Assembly (NCBI RefSeq): GCF_004912195.1
Contig: NZ_STGW01000022.1
Span: 1 to 33,206 of the forward strand
Length of the DNA stretch: 33,206 bases
Source of the DNA: Nocardioides caeni
GTDB lineage: Bacteria > Actinomycetota > Actinomycetes > Propionibacteriales > Nocardioidaceae
Direction of reading: 5' to 3'
Below the pieces are notes generated by a model that saw only the letters and a program-made list of their open reading frames with translations, made no database searches and was not told the DNA's origin. Made by a program: the position numbers and the translations under genes. This document shows positions 22,195 through 29,796 of this stretch, in pieces (the first letter of the stretch is position 1; every line of letters begins with the position of its first letter).

Positions 22195-24861
22195 TCACGC
22201 GTGGGCCGGGTCGGGCCGGTCGGGGTCGATGCCGTACTTCTCGGTCGCCTGCGCGACCACGTCGCCGGAGACGGTGCCCTCGGCGGCGAGGCTGCTGAGC
22301 GCAGCGACGACGACGTGGTGGCGGTCCACCTCGAAGTGGTGCCGCAGGTTGCGCCGATAGTCAGAGCGACCGAAGCCGTCGGTGCCCAGCACCGTGTAGC
22401 GGCCGGGGACGAACGGGCGGATCTGGTCGGCGTACGACTTCATGTAGTCGGTGGACGCGACGACCGGGACGGGCTTCTCACCCAGGCACTGCGCGACGTA
22501 CGACGTCCGCTGCTCCTCGAGCGGGTGCAGCATGTTCCACCGCTCGGTCGCGAGCCCGTCGCGACGCAGCTCGGTGAAGCTGGGCGCGCTCCACACGTCG
22601 GCCTTGATGCCGAAGTCGGCGACGAGCAGGTCGGCGGCGGCGAGCACCTCGTTGAGGATGGTGCCGGAGCCCAGGAGGTTGACCTTCGCGTTGCCGCGGC
22701 CCTTGCCGGGCTTGAGGCGATAGAGGCCCTTGAGGATGCCCTCCTCGGCGCCCTCGGGCATCGCCGGGTGCTCGTAGTTCTCGTTCATGAGCGTGAGGTA
22801 GAAGAAGACGTCCTCCTGCTCGGCGTACATCCGGCGCAGTCCATCGGCGACGATGACCGCCAGCTCGTAGGCGTAGGTCGGGTCGTAGGCCACGCAGTTG
22901 GGGATCATCGCGGCCTGCAGGTGGCTGTGGCCGTCCTCGTGCTGGAGACCCTCGCCGTTGAGCGTCGTCCGCCCGGCGGTGCCGCCGAGGAGGAAGCCGC
23001 GCGCCCGCATGTCGCCGGCGGCCCAGGCGAGGTCGCCGATCCGCTGGAACCCGAACATCGAGTAGTAGATGTAGAACGGGATCATCGGGGTGTCGTTGGT
23101 GGAGTACGACGTCGCGGCGGCGATCCACGACGACATCGCGCCGGCCTCGTTGATGCCCTCCTGGAGGATCTGGCCGCTGGCGTCCTCCTTGTAGAACATC
23201 AGCTGGTCGGCGTCCTCCGGCGTGTAGAGCTGGCCGGACTGGGCCCAGATCCCGAACTGCCGGAAGAGTCCCTCCATGCCGAAGGTGCGCGCCTCGTCCG
23301 GCACGATCGGCACGATCCGGTTGCCGATCTCCTTGTCGCGCAGCAGCTTCGTCAGGATCTGGACGAAGGCCATCGTCGTGGAGATGGAGCGGCCGTTGGA
23401 GCCGGCGGACTGGCCGAAGGCCTCGGCGCCGGGGACCGTCAGGCTCGCCGACGTGCGCCGCCGCTCGGGCAGGTAGCCGCCGAGCTCCTGGCGTCGGGCG
23501 TGGAGGTAGGTGTGCTCCTCCGAACCCTCCGGGAAGGAGAGGTAGGGCAGGTCGAGCAGCTGCTCGTCGCCGATCGGGATGTTGAACCGGTCGCGGAAGG
23601 CGCGCAGCGCGGGCTCGGCGACCTTCTTGGCCTGGTGGCTGATGTTCATCGCCTCGCCGGCCGCGCCGAGGCCGTAGCCCTTGACGGTCTTGGCGAGGAC
23701 GACGGTGGGCGAGCCCGTGTGGGAGTTCGCGGCCGCATAGGCGGCGTAGACCTTCTGCGGGTCGTGGCCCCCGCGGGTGAGGCGCCAGATCTCGTCGTCG
23801 CTCCAGTCGGCGACCATCGCCTTGAGCTCCGGGTCGGTGCCGAAGAAGTGCTCGCGGACGTAGGCGCCGTCCTTGGACTTGAAGGTCTGGTACTCGCCGT
23901 CGACGGCCTCCATCATCCGGCGCTTGAGCGCGCCGGTGGTGTCCTGGGCGAGGAGCTGGTCCCAGCCGGAGCCCCAGATCAGCTTGATGACGTTCCAGCC
24001 GGCGCCGCGGAAGACGCCCTCGAGCTCCTGGATGATCTTGCCGTTGCCCCGCACCGGACCGTCGAGACGCTGCAGGTTGCAGTTGATGACGAAGACGAGG
24101 TTGTCGAGCTTCTCGCGGGCGGCCATCGAGATCGCGCCGAGCGACTCGGGCTCGTCGGTCTCGCCGTCGCCGAGGAAGGCCCACACCTTGCGCCCGGCGG
24201 TGTTCGCGAGTCCACGCGCGTGGAGGTACTTCAGGAAGCGGGCCTGATAGATCGCCATCAGCGGGCCGAGGCCCATCGACACGGTCGGGAACTGCCAGAA
24301 GTCCGGCATCAGCCAGGGGTGCGGGTACGACGACAGGCCCGATCCAGCGGGGCCGCCGGTCTCCTGGCGGAAGTTGTCGAGGTGGGCCTCGGTGAGCCGG
24401 CCCTCGAGGAACGCCCGGGCGTAGATGCCGGGGGAGAGGTGGCCCTGCACATAGACGAGGTCGCCGCCGTGCTCCTTGCCGGGCTCCCCGGACGCCGCGT
24501 GCCAGAAGTGCTGGAAGCCGACGTCATAGAGCGTCGCCGCGGACTGGAAGCTGGCGAGGTGGCCGCCGAGCTCGGTGGAGTCCTTGTTGGCGCGCAGCAC
24601 CATGGCGAGCGCGTTCCACCGGATGGCGGAGCGGATCTTGTGCTCGACCGCGCGGTCACCGGGGTGGATCGGCTCGTCCGCGGGCGCGACGGTGTTGACG
24701 TAGGGCGTGGTCGCGACGTGCGGGACCCGCGAGCCGAGGCGCTGCGCCTCCTCGAGGACCTGGTCGAGCAGGAACTTCGTGCGCTCCTCACCCTCGAACT
24801 CGATCACGGCAGCGAGGGCGTCGCGCCACTCCTGAGTCTCGTCAGGATCGATGTCGGGCAT
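22195..24861 (-). CDS. aceE: pyruvate dehydrogenase E1 component, homodimeric type
   Basis: The product has 888 aa, the usual length of AceE. ATG 24861 is preceded by GGAGG. It decarboxylates pyruvate with thiamine diphosphate and acetylates the lipoyl arm of E2. The cofactor-binding motif GDGETDEPES through NLVFVINCN is complete (residues about 232-263). Family landmarks include HLSPGIYARAFLEGRL, GNGKIIQELEGVFRGAGWNVIK, TVKGYGLG and IVPIVPDEARTFGMEGLFRQFGIW. No break or missing motif is seen. It is followed after 23 bp by aceF and preceded by a LysR gene 85 bp upstream on the same strand, with a 7+7 bp palindrome ahead of the ribosome site. Confidence 0.96.
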   Translation of the reverse strand: MPDIDPDETQEWRDALAAVIEFEGEERTKFLLDQVLEEAQRLGSRVPHVATTPYVNTVAPADEPIHPGDRAVEHKIRSAIRWNALAMVLRANKDSTELGGHLASFQSAATLYDVGFQHFWHAASGEPGKEHGGDLVYVQGHLSPGIYARAFLEGRLTEAHLDNFRQETGGPAGSGLSSYPHPWLMPDFWQFPTVSMGLGPLMAIYQARFLKYLHARGLANTAGRKVWAFLGDGETDEPESLGAISMAAREKLDNLVFVINCNLQRLDGPVRGNGKIIQELEGVFRGAGWNVIKLIWGSGWDQLLAQDTTGALKRRMMEAVDGEYQTFKSKDGAYVREHFFGTDPELKAMVADWSDDEIWRLTRGGHDPQKVYAAYAAANSHTGSPTVVLAKTVKGYGLGAAGEAMNISHQAKKVAEPALRAFRDRFNIPIGDEQLLDLPYLSFPEGSEEHTYLHARRQELGGYLPERRRTSASLTVPGAEAFGQSAGSNGRSISTTMAFVQILTKLLRDKEIGNRIVPIVPDEARTFGMEGLFRQFGIWAQSGQLYTPEDADQLMFYKEDASGQILQEGINEAGAMSSWIAAATSYSTNDTPMIPFYIYYSMFGFQRIGDLAWAAGDMRARGFLLGGTAGRTTLNGEGLQHEDGHSHLQAAMIPNCVAYDPTYAYELAVIVADGLRRMYAEQEDVFFYLTLMNENYEHPAMPEGAEEGILKGLYRLKPGKGRGNAKVNLLGSGTILNEVLAAADLLVADFGIKADVWSAPSFTELRRDGLATERWNMLHPLEEQRTSYVAQCLGEKPVPVVASTDYMKSYADQIRPFVPGRYTVLGTDGFGRSDYRRNLRHHFEVDRHHVVVAALSSLAAEGTVSGDVVAQATEKYGIDPDRPDPAHA

Positions 24862-24880
24862 CGCTGGTCCTCCGGTCGGT

Positions 24881-24896
24881 GGTGATGGGCATCACC
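24881..24896 (-). promoter_or_regulatory. palindrome upstream of aceE, candidate operator
   Basis: GGTGATG-GG-CATCACC has perfect 7-bp arms. It lies 20-35 bp upstream of the aceE ATG, just before the ribosome site. A regulator bound here would block aceE-aceF-pyc. It differs from the palindrome in front of the LysR gene, so it may belong to another regulator. Confidence 0.4.
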
Positions 24897-24946
24897 ATGG
24901 TCAGCCGCAGGACCGGAATGCGTCCAATGCCTAGTTCGCGGCTAAA

Positions 24947-25843
24947 TCATGCGTCTGTGACATGGATCTTCCGGCTCGTCCTGAGGGCGTGGTCGCGGAA
25001 GTGCGCGGAGGCGGGCGGCAGCTGGCGGTCCTTGACCCAGGCCAGGCCGATCTCGCGAGAGGCCCGCACGTCGGTCACCCGCAGCGACGGCGCCAGGGGT
25101 GCCGCGCCGCCCCGGGGCGCGGGAAGCAGCGCCACGCCCAGGCCTGCCGAGACCAGCCCGCGCAGGGTCTCGACCTCCTCGCCCTCGAACCCGATCCGCG
25201 GCGAGTAGCCGACCTGCCCGCAGAGCTCCTCGGTCACCGCCCGCAGGCTGAACCCGGGCTTGAGGACGATGAACTGCTCGTCCGCTACGTCGCCCAGTCT
25301 CGCCGTACGACGCCCGGCCAGTCGGTGGTCGGGCGGGACGACGAGGCGCAGCGGCTCGAGGAAGAGGCGGCGGCTCTCGAGCGGCGCCAGCTGCGGCCGG
25401 TCGCCGGTGATGGCGAGGTCGACCACGCCGGTCAGCAGGTCGTCGACGAGGCCGGCATCGCCGTGCTGGCGCAGGTCGAAGCGCACCTGGGGCCGCTCGG
25501 CGCGGAAGGAGCGGATCAGCTCGGGGACCAGCCACGTGCCGAGGGTGTGCAGGAAGGCGAGCGGCACGAAGCCGCCGTCCGGCGCGGTCACGTCCTGCAC
25601 CGAGCGGAGCCCCCGCTCGTAGGCCTCGAGGGTGGCACGCGCGTGGCGGACCAGCTCGTGTCCCGCCGGCGTCAGCACCAACCCCCGGCCCACGCGCTGC
25701 AGGAGCGGGGTGCCGACCTCGCGCTCCAACCGCGAGAGCGCCCGCGACACGGCCGGCTGGGTGCGGTGCGCCCGCTCGGCCGTCTCCGTCACGGTGTGTC
25801 CGTCGGCGACCGCGAGGAATGCGCGGATGGTTTCGATGTCCAC
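24947..25843 (-). CDS. LysR-family transcriptional regulator
   Basis: The product has 298 aa from GTG 25843. Residues 1-60 are the winged helix-turn-helix: IRAFLAVADGHTVTETAERAHRTQPAVSRALSRLEREVGTPLLQR, then GLVLTPAGHEL. The rest is the two-lobed effector domain (GFVPLAFLHTLGTWLVPELIRSF and DLAITGDRPQ for lobe I; VETLRGLVSAGLGVALLP for the effector-facing strand of lobe II). Length is normal. It stands between a lipoate-protein ligase gene and aceE, all on the same strand, so it probably controls pyruvate dehydrogenase in response to a small acid; the effector is unknown. LysR genes are more often divergent from their target, so the co-directional placement is less usual. A perfect 8+8 palindrome 1 bp before its start suggests autoregulation. 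Confidence 0.92.
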   Translation of the reverse strand: MDIETIRAFLAVADGHTVTETAERAHRTQPAVSRALSRLEREVGTPLLQRVGRGLVLTPAGHELVRHARATLEAYERGLRSVQDVTAPDGGFVPLAFLHTLGTWLVPELIRSFRAERPQVRFDLRQHGDAGLVDDLLTGVVDLAITGDRPQLAPLESRRLFLEPLRLVVPPDHRLAGRRTARLGDVADEQFIVLKPGFSLRAVTEELCGQVGYSPRIGFEGEEVETLRGLVSAGLGVALLPAPRGGAAPLAPSLRVTDVRASREIGLAWVKDRQLPPASAHFRDHALRTSRKIHVTDA

Positions 25844-25844
25844 C

Positions 25845-25869
25845 CACCCATGTTCTCAGCGCATGGGTG
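25845..25869 (-). promoter_or_regulatory. perfect palindrome before the LysR gene, probable LysR operator
   Basis: Arms CACCCATG (25845-25852) and CATGGGTG (25862-25869) are exact complements around a 9-nt spacer. The 25-bp layout with a T/A near the centre is typical of LysR-type sites. It ends 1 bp from the GTG start codon and covers the ribosome-binding region, so occupancy would lower expression of the regulator itself. Confidence 0.6.
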
Positions 25870-25881
25870 TGTGGACCAGTG

Positions 25882-26541
25882 TCAGGCCGTGAGCTCGTGG
25901 AGCACCGCGGCCCGGAGGTCAGCGAGCCGGTCGCCGACCCCCACCGCGCGCCCGGCAAGGTCGGCGGCGGCCGCGAGCCGGTCGCCGTCCGGGAGGTCGA
26001 GCAGGTCGAGCACGTCGGTCGGGTCCCACCGGTCGTAGGCGATGCACTGGAAACGTGCACCCGCGCGGGTGCGGCGCTGCGAGATCCCGACCACCTTGCG
26101 GCCCTCGCGCACCACCTCGCCGGGGCCGAGACCGCCGAAGCAGACCAGCCGCCCCCAGGGACTCGGCTCCAGTCCGCCGCGATGGACCGCGGTCTCGATG
26201 CCGACGGTCGTGAGTGCGCGCTGCCACGCCTCGCCGAGCCAGTACGTCGACGCGCGGACGTCGTCACTCCACCGCGGATCGGTCCGGGGGACGACGACGT
26301 CGATCCAGATCGACGTCGCGGGGTCGACCAGGACGGCGCCTCCGCCGCTGCGGCGGCGCACGACCTGCACGCCGGCCACGGCCACGGCCACCGGATCTGC
26401 GGTCGACTCCGGCTGCGCACTCCCCAGCACCAGCCCGCGCTGGTCGGCGTGGAACTCCCACACCTCGGCCTCGGCGAGGTCCTCGGGGATCGGCCGCGCA
26501 TGGAAGTCCGCCATGGAGCCGCTGATCGCCACGTGTCGCAC
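25882..26541 (-). CDS. lplA: lipoate-protein ligase A family protein
   Basis: The product has 219 aa from GTG 26541; ATG 26514 (MADFHARPIPE) is a possible shorter start. The LplA/LipB-fold signature is clear: LVLGSAQ (37-42), VRRRSGGGAVLVD (61-73) as the lipoate-binding loop, and RKVVGISQRRTRAG with Lys149 as the expected active-site lysine. These enzymes attach lipoate, via lipoyl-AMP, to E2 subunits such as AceF, or move octanoyl groups. The length is short for E. coli LplA (no C-terminal accessory domain), closer to LipM/LplA-like single-domain forms. It opens the same-strand run lplA-lysR-aceE-aceF-pyc, 38 bp before the LysR gene, which points to AceF as its target. Confidence 0.85.
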   Translation of the reverse strand: MRHVAISGSMADFHARPIPEDLAEAEVWEFHADQRGLVLGSAQPESTADPVAVAVAGVQVVRRRSGGGAVLVDPATSIWIDVVVPRTDPRWSDDVRASTYWLGEAWQRALTTVGIETAVHRGGLEPSPWGRLVCFGGLGPGEVVREGRKVVGISQRRTRAGARFQCIAYDRWDPTDVLDLLDLPDGDRLAAAADLAGRAVGVGDRLADLRAAVLHELTA

Positions 26542-26595
26542 GGCGCCGATTGTGCCGGACCCCGATGGCCGGCGTCGCCGACGTCGGCCTGCCGG

Positions 26596-27363
26596 TCAGA
26601 CCAGCGCCGCGGTCAGGCCGCCGTCGAGGGTGAAGGCCGACCCGGTCACCCAGGTCTGGTCGGGGTCGGCAAGGAACGCGACCGCTCGAGCGACGTCGTC
26701 CGGCACGCCGAAGCGGCCCTGCTTGGCCTCGATCACCTCGCCGAACCCGCCGCTGGGCAGGCCGAGGTGTCGCTCGAAGTCCGGCGCCGCATCGGTGACC
26801 AGGTCCGTGCCGATGAATCCCGGCAGCACCGCGTTGACGCGGATACCGTGGGGGCGCAGCTCCATGGCGGCCGTCTTCGTCAGGTTGATCACCGCTGCCT
26901 TCGCGGCTGCGTAGGACGCGATCAGCGGCGTCCCGGTGGTCCCGCTCACCGAGGCGATGTTGACGATGCTGCCGCCACCGGAGGCGAGGATCGCCGGCGC
27001 AGCCCAGCGCAGCGCGAGGAAGACCCCGTCGAGGTTGACCGCCGTGACCTGCCGCCAGGCGGCCAGGTCTGTCTCCAGGATCGGAGCGACCAGCCCGATG
27101 CCGGCGTTGGGCACCATCAGATCGAGCCGTCCGTGGTGGGCGACGGTGGCGTCGACGAGCGCCCGGACCTGTGTCTCGTCGCGTACGTCGCAGGGGATCG
27201 CGATGGCGCCCTCGAGCCCCTTGGTCGCGACCTCTGCGTCGTCGCCGTTGATGTCGGAGATCACGACGCGGTAGCCGCGGGCCGCGAGCTCGGTGGCGAC
27301 GCTGAGGCCGATGCCCTTGGCGGATCCGGTGACGATGGCGACGGGGCCGAAAGGTGCGTTCAT
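26596..27363 (-). CDS. short-chain dehydrogenase/reductase
   Basis: The product has 255 aa from ATG 27363, with AGGAG upstream. It is a classical SDR with a Rossmann fold: cofactor loop TGSAKGIG (12-19), acidic Asp37 after strand 2 (VVISDIN) favouring NAD(H), NAG motif at 86-88, and catalytic Asn110, Ser138, Tyr151 and Lys155 (SYAAAKAAV). All four catalytic residues are present. The sequence resembles 3-oxoacyl-ACP reductase or acetoin/diol dehydrogenases, but the substrate cannot be read from the sequence. It sits 54 bp upstream of the lipoate ligase gene on the same strand and 43 bp downstream of a membrane-protein gene, so it might join either unit. Confidence 0.88.
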   Translation of the reverse strand: MNAPFGPVAIVTGSAKGIGLSVATELAARGYRVVISDINGDDAEVATKGLEGAIAIPCDVRDETQVRALVDATVAHHGRLDLMVPNAGIGLVAPILETDLAAWRQVTAVNLDGVFLALRWAAPAILASGGGSIVNIASVSGTTGTPLIASYAAAKAAVINLTKTAAMELRPHGIRVNAVLPGFIGTDLVTDAAPDFERHLGLPSGGFGEVIEAKQGRFGVPDDVARAVAFLADPDQTWVTGSAFTLDGGLTAALV

Positions 27364-27406
27364 GACGGGGCTCCTGGGGACTGGTCGGATGCTTCCGACC
27401 AGGACG

Positions 27407-27862
27407 CTAGAGACGGACGCTGCGTGCGGGACCGGTCCGTCGCACCAGAGACGCCGACCGGCTTTGGCCGTTCGTGACAACCCGGCGGGCGCTCAGGGCG
27501 CCGGTCACGGACCCCACCAGGACGGCGGTCAGGACCGTCTGCGCGATCTGCTGCACGTCACGCCCCTGCTCGAAGGGGAGGAGCAGCGGGAGCACCAGCA
27601 CGTAGGCGAGGACAGCGGCGAAGATCCCGTGCAGCACGGGGATCCCGGCCCCCTGGCTGCGCCGCGCCGCCACCGCGAAGGCGAGGACGGCCACGCCCGC
27701 CAGCCACACCGCTGCCGCCAGGCTCGACACGATGGTCAGGATCGGTGCGAGGAGACCTCCGATCAGCAGGATGCTGAACCCGGTGGACGCGCCCCGGACC
27801 GCGTTGGGCACGTCGATCCGCGGCACGGGCGCGGGAGCGTTCTTCGATGGGGTCTGGGCCAT
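27407..27862 (-). CDS. small integral membrane protein of unknown function
   Basis: The product has 151 aa from ATG 27862. Four hydrophobic helices can be seen: STGFSILLIGGLLAPILTIV, AAAVWLAGVAVLAFAVAA, VLHGIFAAVLAYVLVLPLLL and AQTVLTAVLVGSVTGALSA, with a short Pro-rich N-terminus and a basic C-terminal tail. Topology and size resemble small actinobacterial four-helix proteins with no assigned function; I do not recognise a family. It is divergent from the Mce operon across a 149-bp region of lower GC content that carries two palindromes, so it may share regulation with it. Confidence 0.7.
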   Translation of the reverse strand: MAQTPSKNAPAPVPRIDVPNAVRGASTGFSILLIGGLLAPILTIVSSLAAAVWLAGVAVLAFAVAARRSQGAGIPVLHGIFAAVLAYVLVLPLLLPFEQGRDVQQIAQTVLTAVLVGSVTGALSARRVVTNGQSRSASLVRRTGPARSVRL

Positions 27863-27908
27863 GGCTCGACGCTAGGCCAGCAGGGCCTGCGCGGGCCTCG
27901 ATAGCAGT

Positions 27909-27960
27909 TCACAAAACCGTGCAGGGCATTTTGTGACCAGCGACTATGTCACCGGTCACA
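27909..27960. promoter_or_regulatory. overlapping palindromes in the divergent Mce promoter region
   Basis: TCACAAAA (27909-27916) and TTTTGTGA (27929-27936) are perfect 8-bp arms with a 12-nt spacer. TGTGACC (27932-27938) and GGTCACA (27954-27960) are perfect 7-bp arms with a 15-nt spacer; the two sites overlap by 5 bp. They lie in an AT-richer stretch between the divergent membrane-protein gene and the first YrbE gene. They are good candidates for an operator controlling one or both directions; the regulator is not identified. Confidence 0.5.
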
Positions 27961-28011
27961 CGTCGCTGAAAGGTTGTGCAGGTCTTCAACCGAGGTAGGC
28001 GGTGACCATTC

Positions 28012-28827
28012 ATGGGGAATGCGACACGCAAGGCTGCACCACGAGCGGGAACGCTCGCAGCCGGCGTCAACGAGCTGGGTGAGATGACCCAGCTCGGCGG
28101 CTCCGTGGTGTGGATGGCCGTCCGCGGTCCGTGGGACTACTGGCGCGACACCGTCGACCAGATGTTCCTGATCCTCAAGCAGTGCTGGATCCCGATGGCG
28201 GTCTCGTGCACCTTCTTCGGGCTCGGCGCCCCCGGCCTCCAGGGCGGCAACATCTACGCGATGTTCGGCATGCCGGAGCGGCTCGGCTCGTTCTTCATCA
28301 TGGCGAGCATCCGCGAGTTCGCGCCGTGGGTGAACGCGATGGTGGTCGCCGGCGTCGTCGGCTCCGCGATCACCGCCGACCTCGGAGCGCGCCGGATCCG
28401 CGAGGAGATCGACGCGATGGAGGTGCTGGGCGTCGACCCGGTCCGCGCCCTCGCGCTGCCCCGCATCGTCGCCGTCACCATCATCACCGGCCTGATGGAC
28501 ATCATCGCGCTCTGCTTCGGCCTCCTGGGCGGCTTCATCGCCGCCGTGCCGATCCTCGGGGCGAACCCCTGGGCGTTCTACAACAGCCTCTTCGCCAACC
28601 TGACCACCCCGGACATCTGGGGCAGCGTCGTGAAGACCACCCTCTTCGGCCTGATCATCGGGATCGTCTGCTGCTACAAGGGCATGTACGCCAAGGGTGG
28701 AGCGATCGGCGTCGGCCGGGCGGTGAACCAGGCGGTCGTGATCGCCTTCGCCCTGATCTGGGTCGTCAACGTCGTGTTCACCAACATCCTGCTCGGGCTC
28801 AACCCCGAGATCCAGGTCTTCAAGTAG
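28012..28827 (+). CDS. yrbEA: Mce-associated ABC permease, YrbE type A
   Basis: The product has 271 aa from ATG 28012. It is an MlaE/YrbE-family permease with about five or six helices. The signature is SAITADLGARRIREEIDAMEVLGVDPVRALALPRIVA (about 122-158), the E-E-x-D-A-x-x-V-x-G-x-x-P loop that contacts the ATPase. A second hallmark is KGMYAKGGAIGVGRAVNQAVV near the end. With the next gene it should form the membrane channel through which Mce proteins pass lipids (sterols or fatty acids in mycobacteria). It heads the operon and is followed by type B after 11 bp. Confidence 0.93.
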   Translation: MGNATRKAAPRAGTLAAGVNELGEMTQLGGSVVWMAVRGPWDYWRDTVDQMFLILKQCWIPMAVSCTFFGLGAPGLQGGNIYAMFGMPERLGSFFIMASIREFAPWVNAMVVAGVVGSAITADLGARRIREEIDAMEVLGVDPVRALALPRIVAVTIITGLMDIIALCFGLLGGFIAAVPILGANPWAFYNSLFANLTTPDIWGSVVKTTLFGLIIGIVCCYKGMYAKGGAIGVGRAVNQAVVIAFALIWVVNVVFTNILLGLNPEIQVFK

Positions 28828-28838
28828 GGGCGCCCGCG

Positions 28839-29735
28839 ATGACCGTGACTCCCGACGCCCCCGGTCGCGGCGACCGGCCGAAGGCACCCGAGCCGCAGGA
28901 CAGTGAGCTGTCGTTCTCCGGAGCGGCCGCGTCCGTGCGCGCTGCGCTCACCACGGGTGGCGAGATCCTCCGCTTCTCCTGGCAGGTCACGCGCAGCCTG
29001 CCCGACGTACGTGCCCACTGGACCGAGGTGGTCCGTCAGGCCGCGATCCTGGTGCTGTCGAGCGCGCTGATCATCTGGGCGATGCAGTTCGTCATGGGGA
29101 CGATGTGCGGCACCGAGGCGATCTACACGCTCAAGCAGGTCGGCGCACCGATCTACTCCGTCAAGCAGGTCGGCGCACCGATCTACTCCGGCATCTTCAA
29201 CGCCTGGTGCGCGGTCCGCGAGCTGGTGCCCTACATGTGGGGCTACATCCTCGCCGCCAAGATCGGCTGCGGCCTGGTCGCGGAGATCGGGTCGATGCGT
29301 ATCGCCGAGGAGGTGGACGCCCTCGAGGTCATGGGCGTCGACTCCCGCAGCTACCTGGTCGGCACCCGCGTCGTCGCCGCCTGGCTGTCGATGCCGTTCC
29401 TCTACGCCGTCAGCCTCGGGATGATGTCGCTCGGCGAGATCCTCGTGACCGTCTACTACGTCGGCGGCGTCTCGCCCGGCGGCCACATGTACATCTTCTG
29501 GCTCTACCAGAACCCGCTCGACTTCATGTACTCGATGATCAAGGGCATGACGATGGGGACAGCCATCGTGTTCGTGGCCTGCTACTACGGCTACACCGTG
29601 CGTGGTGGCTCGGTGGAAGTCGGGAAGAACACCGCGAGATCCATGGTCCTCAACATGGTGCTGATCCACATGATCGGCGCTCTCGGGACCCAGCTCTTCT
29701 GGGGTCTGTCACCCAACGCGCCCATCGGGAATTAG
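28839..29735 (+). CDS. yrbEB: Mce-associated ABC permease, YrbE type B, with internal tandem duplication
   Basis: The product has 298 aa from ATG 28839. The N-terminal 45 residues are charged and cytoplasmic (GRGDRPKAPEPQDSELSF). The MlaE-family signature is EIGSMRIAEEVDALEVMGVDSRSYLVGTRVVA, and the end carries YYGYTVRGGSVEVGKNTARSMV. Oddity: a 10-residue block is repeated, LKQVGAPIYS then VKQVGAPIYS, because 30 bp (29131-29160) are duplicated exactly at 29161-29190. Homologues, as I recall them, have this segment once, directly before the SGIFNAWC helix. The frame is kept, so the protein may work, but the loop before that helix is 10 residues longer. The ATPase gene starts 61 bp downstream. 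Confidence 0.92.
   Translation: MTVTPDAPGRGDRPKAPEPQDSELSFSGAAASVRAALTTGGEILRFSWQVTRSLPDVRAHWTEVVRQAAILVLSSALIIWAMQFVMGTMCGTEAIYTLKQVGAPIYSVKQVGAPIYSGIFNAWCAVRELVPYMWGYILAAKIGCGLVAEIGSMRIAEEVDALEVMGVDSRSYLVGTRVVAAWLSMPFLYAVSLGMMSLGEILVTVYYVGGVSPGGHMYIFWLYQNPLDFMYSMIKGMTMGTAIVFVACYYGYTVRGGSVEVGKNTARSMVLNMVLIHMIGALGTQLFWGLSPNAPIGN
29131..29190 (+). repeat. perfect 30-bp tandem duplication in yrbEB
   Basis: Two adjacent, base-for-base identical 30-bp units start TCAAGCAGGTCGGCGCACCG and end ATCTACTCCG. The lack of any divergence, even at third codon positions, points to a recent slippage event. Confidence 0.9.
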
Positions 29736-29796
29736 CTGCGCTCGCCGCGCTCCCGCCCCGTCGTCCCTCCCGCCAGCTCCCTGCAGAGGAACCGTC

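Noticed and set aside
18611..22360. A 1249-codon plus-strand open frame across pyc and aceF.
   Set aside because: It runs antisense through two well-identified enzymes and has the low-complexity composition of a shadow frame.
22186..24885. An 899-codon plus-strand open frame across aceE.
   Set aside because: It is fully antisense to aceE, with no domain and the composition of mirrored codons.
27909..27936. A CRP-type site in the Mce promoter region because of the TGTGA/TCACA elements.
   Set aside because: The half-sites are not spaced as TGTGA-N6-TCACA in either palindrome, so a CRP assignment is not supported.
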